Shown here piece after piece: positions 1 through 4,186 of a stretch of DNA of 6,566 bases. The DNA is taken from contig DJVH01000046.1 in the NCBI GenBank assembly GCA_002440825.1, forward strand, positions 1 to 6,566. Reading direction: 5' to 3'. Under the pieces are notes generated by a model, which was not told the origin of the DNA, did no database searches, and was given only the letters and a program-made list of their open reading frames with translations. This DNA is from Bacteriovoracaceae bacterium UBA6261. Lineage in GTDB: Bacteria; Bdellovibrionota; Bacteriovoracia; Bacteriovoracales; Bacteriovoracaceae. The translations under genes and the position numbers were made by a program. The number at the start of each line of letters is the position of its first letter. Within the stretch, counting starts at the first letter, position 1.

Positions 1-411
1 CTTGAGCAATTCTTCATAGCCTTCGCTAAAAGATTTTTGATAATCCTGTTTATCAGGAGAGGCCAATTTTTTTAAACGAATCTTTTTAGCCTGATTCATT
101 TTCAAAGGCCGGAAAGTCTCATAACTGAGATCAATCGCGAGCAGCGAATCAGCTGAAAGCGATTCATGCTGCTTATCCATGAAGAAACCGAGCTCATAAA
201 ACAAATGCATGATTCGCGGTCGCAGAAACTGATCATTGATTTTTATTTCCCGGCACTCAGCTAAAAAATCTTCCACTTTGAGTTCTAATTTTTTGCCAGT
301 GAGCAGATCGAGAGCATGATCTTTGTAATAAGCAATCGCCACAACTGGATTTTCCAGCTGAATAAGTTTGTCTTTATAAGGAATGACTGTGAATAGTTTA
401 TGGTCCTTCAC
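1..411 (-). CDS. Probable chorismate-binding enzyme (PabB/TrpE type), N-terminal part, cut by left edge
   Basis: An open frame of 137 codons runs from a GTG at 409-411 to base 1 with no stop, so the gene continues outside the window. An in-frame TAG at 418-420 makes this GTG the earliest possible start. It overlaps the dnaB stop by 14 bp in another frame, which suggests translational coupling; no clear Shine-Dalgarno lies before it, although AAGGA occurs just inside the frame. The fragment has no transmembrane segment. The stretch PRIMHLFYELGFF (about residues 65-77), then LLAIDLSYETF (about 90-100), then SPDKQDYQKSFSEGYEELL (about 118-136) resembles the N-terminal domain and the entry into the catalytic domain of anthranilate synthase I and aminodeoxychorismate synthase I, where the last motif is usually S-x-x-x-Y followed by a helix ending in a Gly-Asp. 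The catalytic core is not in the window, so PabB and TrpE cannot be told apart. The coding call is firmer than the family call. Confidence -1.
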   Translation of the reverse strand, partial: MKDHKLFTVIPYKDKLIQLENPVVAIAYYKDHALDLLTGKKLELKVEDFLAECREIKINDQFLRPRIMHLFYELGFFMDKQHESLSADSLLAIDLSYETFRPLKMNQAKKIRLKKLASPDKQDYQKSFSEGYEELLK

Positions 412-1738
412 GGTGAGCTAAATTTTCAAAGCTTGTGTAAGCACCAACCCAAGCAAGTTTTGCAGTCCCGATTTCACCAGCACGGTTTTTACCGACGATA
501 ATTTCGGCAATGCCCGGCTCTTTTGTATCAGGATAATAAACTTCATCTCTATAAACGAACATAACGATATCCGCATCCTGCTCAATTGCTCCAGATTCAC
601 GGAGATCGGCAGTGGTTGGACGCTTATTCGGACGAGATTCAACACCGCGGTTAAGCTGCGAAAGAGCAATGACCGGACAACCAAGTTCCTTGGCCATCGT
701 TTTCAACCCTCTCGAAATTTCCGCAATCTGCTGTTCACGTTGAAGTGATTTATTTGTCGAGCCCATGAGCTGTAAGTAGTCGATGACAATCAGACCAAGT
801 CCCTGCTCTGCTTTGATTTTCCTACACTGAGATTGGATATCAAGAATTGTGGTATTCCCCGAATCGTTAATATAGATCGGAAGCGACGATAATTCCTGAG
901 TGGCCTTTGCAATACTTCTTAAATCTGTATCAAGAAAAGCTTTCTTACGAACGCGTTTTGAATCGACTTTCGCACGTCCAGTCAGAAGACGCATTGAAAG
1001 TTCTGTCGCCAACATCTCGAGAGAGAAAATGGCAATCGGCAATCCCGATTGAAGACAAGAACTGACGGCGATATTGAGAGCAAGAGACGTCTTCCCCATT
1101 GCCGGACGGGCAGCGAGAACGATCAATTGACCTGGCTGCATACCCAGTAAAAGTTCGTCGAGACGTGGATAACCTGAAGAAAGACCTGCGATCTCTCCCA
1201 TAACTCTGGAAGTATCTTCCAGTTCTTTGAGGTTTTGCTTCAACGTTGTATTGAGCTTAACCATTCCGCCTGTTTTAGCTTCGTTGGTTAATTTAAAAAA
1301 ACTTGATTCAACTTCCTGAATGAAGTCGTCTGCTTCACCGGTAAAAGACATTCCCATCTGAACAACTCTCATCGCTGTTCTAAGAATTTCTCTCATCGAA
1401 TGTTTATCGTGAACGATTTTTCCGTATTCATAAACGTTTGCTGACGAAGCCTGATCTTCAACAAGCGAAAGGACAAAAGATTGCCCTCCGATTTCTTCAA
1501 GCTTTCCTTTTTCCTGCAGCTTTGAACAAACAGTGACGTAGTCAATCGCGCGGTTGCCGAGAGCAAGATCGCGGATGACATCGTAAATCATTCCATAACG
1601 AGGATCGTAGAAATGAGAAGGCTCGAGCTTCAGGTTAGACACTTCATCAAAAACTGAACCGTCGATGATAAGACATCCTACCAGCGCTTTTTCAGCGAGA
1701 AGATCATGAGGTAATTCATTCACTTGATGAGCGGCCAT
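398..1738 (-). CDS. dnaB: Replicative DNA helicase DnaB
   Basis: Hexameric 5'-3' helicase that unwinds DNA at the replication fork and contacts primase. At 446 residues it is close to the usual family length. The N-terminal domain (about residues 8-110, opening with LPHDLLAEKALVGCLI) is the all-helical DnaB-N collar. A linker follows, then the RecA-like motor. In the motor, Walker A is ARPAMGKTS (about 210-218), the catalytic glutamate sits in FSLEM (about 238-242), Walker B is LIVIDYLQLM (about 316-325), the sensor region is ALSQLNRGVESR (about 358-369), motif H4 is RESGAIEQDADIVMF (about 380-394), and the Lys/Arg finger is KNRAGEIGT (about 417-425). No intein interrupts Walker A. The ATG at 1736-1738 is preferred because TAGGTG lies just upstream; an in-frame GTG at 1742-1744 is possible but has no good ribosome site. 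It follows rplI, a common pairing, but a terminator lies between them. Confidence -1.
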   Translation of the reverse strand: MAAHQVNELPHDLLAEKALVGCLIIDGSVFDEVSNLKLEPSHFYDPRYGMIYDVIRDLALGNRAIDYVTVCSKLQEKGKLEEIGGQSFVLSLVEDQASSANVYEYGKIVHDKHSMREILRTAMRVVQMGMSFTGEADDFIQEVESSFFKLTNEAKTGGMVKLNTTLKQNLKELEDTSRVMGEIAGLSSGYPRLDELLLGMQPGQLIVLAARPAMGKTSLALNIAVSSCLQSGLPIAIFSLEMLATELSMRLLTGRAKVDSKRVRKKAFLDTDLRSIAKATQELSSLPIYINDSGNTTILDIQSQCRKIKAEQGLGLIVIDYLQLMGSTNKSLQREQQIAEISRGLKTMAKELGCPVIALSQLNRGVESRPNKRPTTADLRESGAIEQDADIVMFVYRDEVYYPDTKEPGIAEIIVGKNRAGEIGTAKLAWVGAYTSFENLAHREGP

Positions 1739-1764
1739 ATTCACCTACTGCAAATTGTTTTTGG

Positions 1765-1793
1765 AAAAAAAAAAGGGACCCGAAGGTCCCCTT
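1765..1793 (-). terminator. Rho-independent terminator after rplI
   Basis: Read on the minus strand, GGGACC-TTCG-GGTCCC forms a six-pair GC-rich stem capped by the very stable C(UUCG)G tetraloop. The stem can extend to nine pairs by one G-U and two A-U pairs. Ten consecutive T follow directly (complement of A at 1765-1774). No T tract follows in the plus direction, so it is not bidirectional. It sits 22 nt beyond the rplI stop and about 26 nt before the dnaB start, so it should end or reduce transcription from the ribosomal-protein operon before dnaB. Confidence -1.
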
Positions 1794-1802
1794 ATCATAG
1801 CA
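1794..1802 (-). promoter_or_regulatory. Candidate extended -10 promoter for dnaB
   Basis: On the minus strand the 24-nt gap after the rplI stop contains TGCTATGAT, an extended -10 element (TG-N-TATGAT, one mismatch to TATAAT). No good -35 is found at 16-18 nt; the closest hexamer, TTCTTA, matches TTGACA at three positions. If used, transcription would begin near 1787, within the first arm of the terminator, so the nascent dnaB transcript would lack a complete terminator stem. dnaB needs some such promoter if the terminator is efficient. This is pattern-based inference only. Confidence -1.
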
Positions 1803-1815
1803 AATTTTGTGAAGA

Positions 1816-2430
1816 TTAAGAACGAAGAAGTTTATCAACTTCAGCTTTTAATCTTTGCTCTTCTGTCATTTCTGCAGCTGGAGTTGCAGTTTCACCTGCA
1901 GCTTTTGCTTCAGCGGCAGCTTTCTTACGAGCTTCAGAAGCTTTTAGAGCTTCTTCTTGAGCTTTTTTAAGTTCTTCTGCTTGTTTTGGATCGATAGCAA
2001 CTTTAACTTTGAAAGTCGCTTCAACGTCAGCAAAAAGTTTTGCTTTTGCGTTGAAAGTTCCAAGACCTTTAATCGGAGACTCAAGGTGAATAAGTCTTCT
2101 TTCTACGTGGAAGCCTTTGTTTTCCAGTTCTTTAGAAAGTTCAGCGTTTGTTACTGTACCGAAAAGTTTTCCAGAAGCACCAACTTTCTTGATAAGTTCA
2201 AGAGTTGTTCCTTCGATTTTTTTCTTAAGTTCAAGAGCTGCATCTTTTTGAGCCTGGATTTTTTTCGCTAGGCTTTTTTGTTGAGCAGCTAGTAGTCTTT
2301 GGTTTCCTTCGTCAGCTACCATTGCAAGGCCGTTTGGAACTAGAAAGTTTCTAGCATGACCATTTGATACGTTAACGATTTCACCGATGTTCCCAAGTGT
2401 AGGAACTTTTTCAGTTAAAATAACTTTCAT
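1816..2430 (-). CDS. rplI: 50S ribosomal protein L9 with long C-terminal extension
   Basis: L9 binds 23S rRNA near the base of the L1 stalk and reaches toward neighbouring ribosomes, helping maintain reading frame. The N-terminal RNA-binding domain (residues 1-50) carries the family signature as GNIGEIVNVSNGHARNFLVP, with His25 where the aromatic residue of GY/GF is usual. A long Lys/Ala/Glu-rich connecting helix follows (about 45-75). The C-terminal domain spans about 76-146 (SGKLFGTVTNAELSKEL, then HLESPIKGLGTF). Typical L9 is about 150 residues; this one has 204. The extra residues, about 150-204, are rich in Ala, Lys and Glu and probably helical. The ATG is supported by AAGGAG at 2438-2443 with 7 nt spacing, and it overlaps the preceding stop as ATGA, indicating coupled translation with the membrane-protein gene. 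Confidence -1.
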   Translation of the reverse strand: MKVILTEKVPTLGNIGEIVNVSNGHARNFLVPNGLAMVADEGNQRLLAAQQKSLAKKIQAQKDAALELKKKIEGTTLELIKKVGASGKLFGTVTNAELSKELENKGFHVERRLIHLESPIKGLGTFNAKAKLFADVEATFKVKVAIDPKQAEELKKAQEEALKASEARKKAAAEAKAAGETATPAAEMTEEQRLKAEVDKLLRS

Positions 2431-3440
2431 AATATATCTCCTTCATCTTTTTTCTTATTAGTAAAAAATTTTCTAAAATCAAACCATAGGTCAAACATTC
2501 CGAGGATCGCTAAAAATTTGTACGCCATCACTAAAGTGAAAACGACAAACATCGTCTTTAAGAATCCGCCGATGCGCAAGTATTGCAAGAATGCATTGTA
2601 CACGCCGAATCCCTGAAAAAGATAAAACACGCCCAGACAGTAGAGTAAGTTGCTGCCAATTGTTTCTGCCAGCTTAGGAAGACCATAATCTGCTCCGACG
2701 ACGCAAACCAATGATACAATCAAAGGCCATACGAAAAATTCCGGAGCTCTGAAGTTAATCAGATCCTTGAGCGAATAAGCATAAAGATGTTTATATCTCC
2801 AGATCATCGAGTTTCTGAGCGTCATATAAAGACTGACCCATAAACCAAAAAATGCGAAGACAAAAATAATAGAAGGAAGAATCGCAAAGATTTCATTGGA
2901 AAGTTCATCAGGTTTTGAAAGCAAATCCTGAAACGCTCTCGCCTCATCTCCACTGGCATTCATCGCTTCGTTATCTTTATTTTGTTCCTTTACCATCGTC
3001 AGAAGTTTAGTCACTGACTTGCTTAGCTCTTCTTTCACAGAAACTTTTCCGGAAAGATTCGCAGCAGTCAGAGTTCCACCAACCAACGTCACGAGAATGA
3101 GTCCCGAAGTAATCAATCCTTTAACAGGGTTGATGTTTCGAAGAATCACTTCCGCAATCAGGATCGCGTAAAGAAGTGCAGTTAAGTACATTCCACCGAT
3201 CACGAAAGGCACAGGATACTTAGCAGAAATAAACCAAAGAGCCGTGGTCGTTACTCCTCCAATTGCCAGCGTTGTGAGACGCCCGTAAAGAAGGAAAGCC
3301 AGGATCAATGGCACAGGAGCAAATACTGACAAAGGCCCAAAAGAACACAGGGCGATCGAAATGACCGCAAGAAAGATCAGTTTCCCGAAGGAAGCGCGTT
3401 GATCAAAAACTTTTCCTGGTTGAACTTCTGGTTTAGTCAT
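2427..3440 (-). CDS. DUF2232/YybS-like polytopic inner-membrane protein
   Basis: The function of this family is unknown. The 337-residue protein has about eight or nine hydrophobic segments, at roughly 20-53 (probably two), 55-72, 78-100, 107-128, 184-207, 235-251, 262-281 and 293-316. A hydrophilic, charged loop at about 130-182 separates the two halves, and the C-terminal tail is basic (FTNKKKDEGD). The segment DLINFRAPEFFVWPLIVSLV before the sixth or seventh helix resembles the conserved region of DUF2232 proteins. So does its place between the S18 and L9 genes, where such proteins are often encoded. There is no cleavable signal peptide pattern. The start lies 17 nt after the S6/S18 stop with only a weak AGG ribosome site, and the stop overlaps the rplI ATG by 4 bp, so it belongs to the ribosomal operon. 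The family call rests on context plus topology; a role in the membrane or in stress response would be speculation. Confidence -1.
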   Translation of the reverse strand: MTKPEVQPGKVFDQRASFGKLIFLAVISIALCSFGPLSVFAPVPLILAFLLYGRLTTLAIGGVTTTALWFISAKYPVPFVIGGMYLTALLYAILIAEVILRNINPVKGLITSGLILVTLVGGTLTAANLSGKVSVKEELSKSVTKLLTMVKEQNKDNEAMNASGDEARAFQDLLSKPDELSNEIFAILPSIIFVFAFFGLWVSLYMTLRNSMIWRYKHLYAYSLKDLINFRAPEFFVWPLIVSLVCVVGADYGLPKLAETIGSNLLYCLGVFYLFQGFGVYNAFLQYLRIGGFLKTMFVVFTLVMAYKFLAILGMFDLWFDFRKFFTNKKKDEGDIL

Positions 3441-3457
3441 TTAGCTAGCCTAAAAAA

Positions 3458-4099
3458 TTATGCTCTTTCAGCTGTAGCATTAGACAGGTAGCTTGAAATC
3501 CCAAGTTGTCTAGCGTGCTTGATAGCAGAGTTAGAGAATCTTTGGTGTTTCATTGAGATACCAGAAACGCGAGCTGGAGAAATTTTTCCGAACTCAGAAA
3601 CCAACCAGTTCCAAGTTTGAGGATCTTTCCAGTCTGCTTTAATTTTCTTAGCTGTGAACCAGCAAGACTTTCTCTTCGCGAATTTGCGACGATCGTCTTC
3701 CATGTCCTCAAATCCTTCTTCATCGTCTTCTTTCTTGTTATCAAGAACTGAACCACGGTGAGTTTTTGAGAATGGTGATTTGAAGTTTTTAACAATGTTT
3801 TCTTGTTCAGCATCTCCACCAATGTTGAAAACAAGTGAACGTAGAACGCCTTCATTGATACCAAATCTTCTTGTTAACTCAGTGTTTGCCTGAGTGTTAG
3901 ATCTGAAAATGAAGTAATGGAAATGGCCGTGCTTAGCACCGTTTGCGTATGGTTGAGCAAAACGTAGTTTTCCCCAATCATCTGCAAGAAGAAGTTCGCC
4001 TTCGAACCCTTTCAATGCATCCTTAATGATCTCAACGATCTGTGCATGAGCTTCTGAACCGAGCTCTGGTTTTGTCACTACTGACAACTCGTAAATCAT
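3458..4099 (-). CDS. rpsF-rpsR: Ribosomal proteins S6 and S18 fused in one polypeptide
   Basis: One uninterrupted frame of 213 residues encodes both proteins of the 30S platform heterodimer. Residues 1-95 are S6 (MIYELSVVTKPEL at the start, WGKLRFAQPYANGAKHGHFHYF in the middle, then LTRRFGINEGVLRSLVF). Residues 96-136 are a hydrophilic linker ending in a very acidic tract (DDEEGFEDMEDD). Residues 137-208 are S18, with RRKFAKRKSCWFTAKKIK, then DWKDPQTWNWLVSEFGKISPARVSG and KHQRFSNSAIKHARQLGISSYL. All expected S18 blocks are present, including the Cys of the N-terminal motif. S6 and S18 are usually separate genes of about 95-135 and 75-90 residues, often with ssb or other genes between them; no ssb is present here. 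The start is set by AGGGGGA at 4103-4109. No frameshift is needed to explain the fusion. An internal ATG at residue 133 could give a free S18. Confidence -1.
   Translation of the reverse strand: MIYELSVVTKPELGSEAHAQIVEIIKDALKGFEGELLLADDWGKLRFAQPYANGAKHGHFHYFIFRSNTQANTELTRRFGINEGVLRSLVFNIGGDAEQENIVKNFKSPFSKTHRGSVLDNKKEDDEEGFEDMEDDRRKFAKRKSCWFTAKKIKADWKDPQTWNWLVSEFGKISPARVSGISMKHQRFSNSAIKHARQLGISSYLSNATAERA
3701..3717 (-). promoter_or_regulatory. Possible internal ribosome site and start codon for free S18
   Basis: Inside the S6/S18 frame the codon for Met133 (ATG, 3701-3703) is preceded by AAGGA at 3713-3717 with 9 nt spacing. Starting here would give an 81-residue protein, very close to the usual S18 length, beginning MEDDRRKFAKRK. 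This could be a relic of the separate rpsR start or a working second start. The Glu-rich linker codons (GAA, GAG, AAG) make chance Shine-Dalgarno matches likely, so confidence is low. Confidence -1.
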
Positions 4100-4102
4100 A
4101 AA

Positions 4103-4109
4103 TCCCCCT
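4103..4109 (-). promoter_or_regulatory. Shine-Dalgarno of the S6/S18 gene
   Basis: On the minus strand AGGGGGA lies 3 nt before the ATG by its last base, with the GG core about 5-6 nt away. It is a strong purine-rich site that fixes the S6/S18 start. An upstream CTTCCCC run (about 4174-4180) could pair with it, a possible but untested way to mask the site. Confidence -1.
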
Positions 4110-4112
4110 GGA

Positions 4113-4152
4113 CTAATGTAAAATTAGGCTCTGCCCCCCTATGGGACAGAGC
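4113..4152 (-). promoter_or_regulatory. Two adjacent hairpins in the rpsF-rpsR leader
   Basis: On the minus strand the first hairpin (4128-4152) has two ten-base arms, GCTCTGTCCC and GGGGCAGAGC, with one G-U pair and the five-base loop ATAGG. A second, CTAAT-TTTAC-ATTAG (4113-4127), begins at the very next base, so the stems could stack. They end 3 nt before the ribosome binding site. The first stem followed by CTAATTTTA could act as a weak terminator for the peptidase gene. Alternatively, both could be a leader element for feedback control by the S6/S18 product; such leaders are known for rpsF operons, but I do not see the CCG bulge typical of that motif. Confidence -1.
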
Positions 4153-4186
4153 GAGTAATCTTGGTTTTAATCTGGGGAAGATAACA

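Noticed and set aside
418..684. Minus-strand frame of 88 codons inside dnaB
   Set aside because: It lies wholly within the conserved DnaB motor region in another frame and shows no family resemblance; it is a shadow frame.
1742..1744. GTG as the dnaB start
   Set aside because: It adds only two residues and has no Shine-Dalgarno at proper spacing. The ATG at 1736-1738 has TAGGTG just upstream. It cannot be fully excluded.
1755..2271. Plus-strand frames opposite rplI, rich in Leu/Gln or Phe/Ser/Cys
   Set aside because: Their composition is the antisense image of Lys/Glu/Ala-rich L9 codons, and they have no ribosome sites or recognisable domains.
3692..3814. Possible sequencing frameshift or lost stop creating an artificial S6/S18 fusion
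   Set aside because: Both domains share one frame and the linker is coherent, strongly biased acidic coding sequence, so a single error would not produce it easily. Resequencing would settle it.
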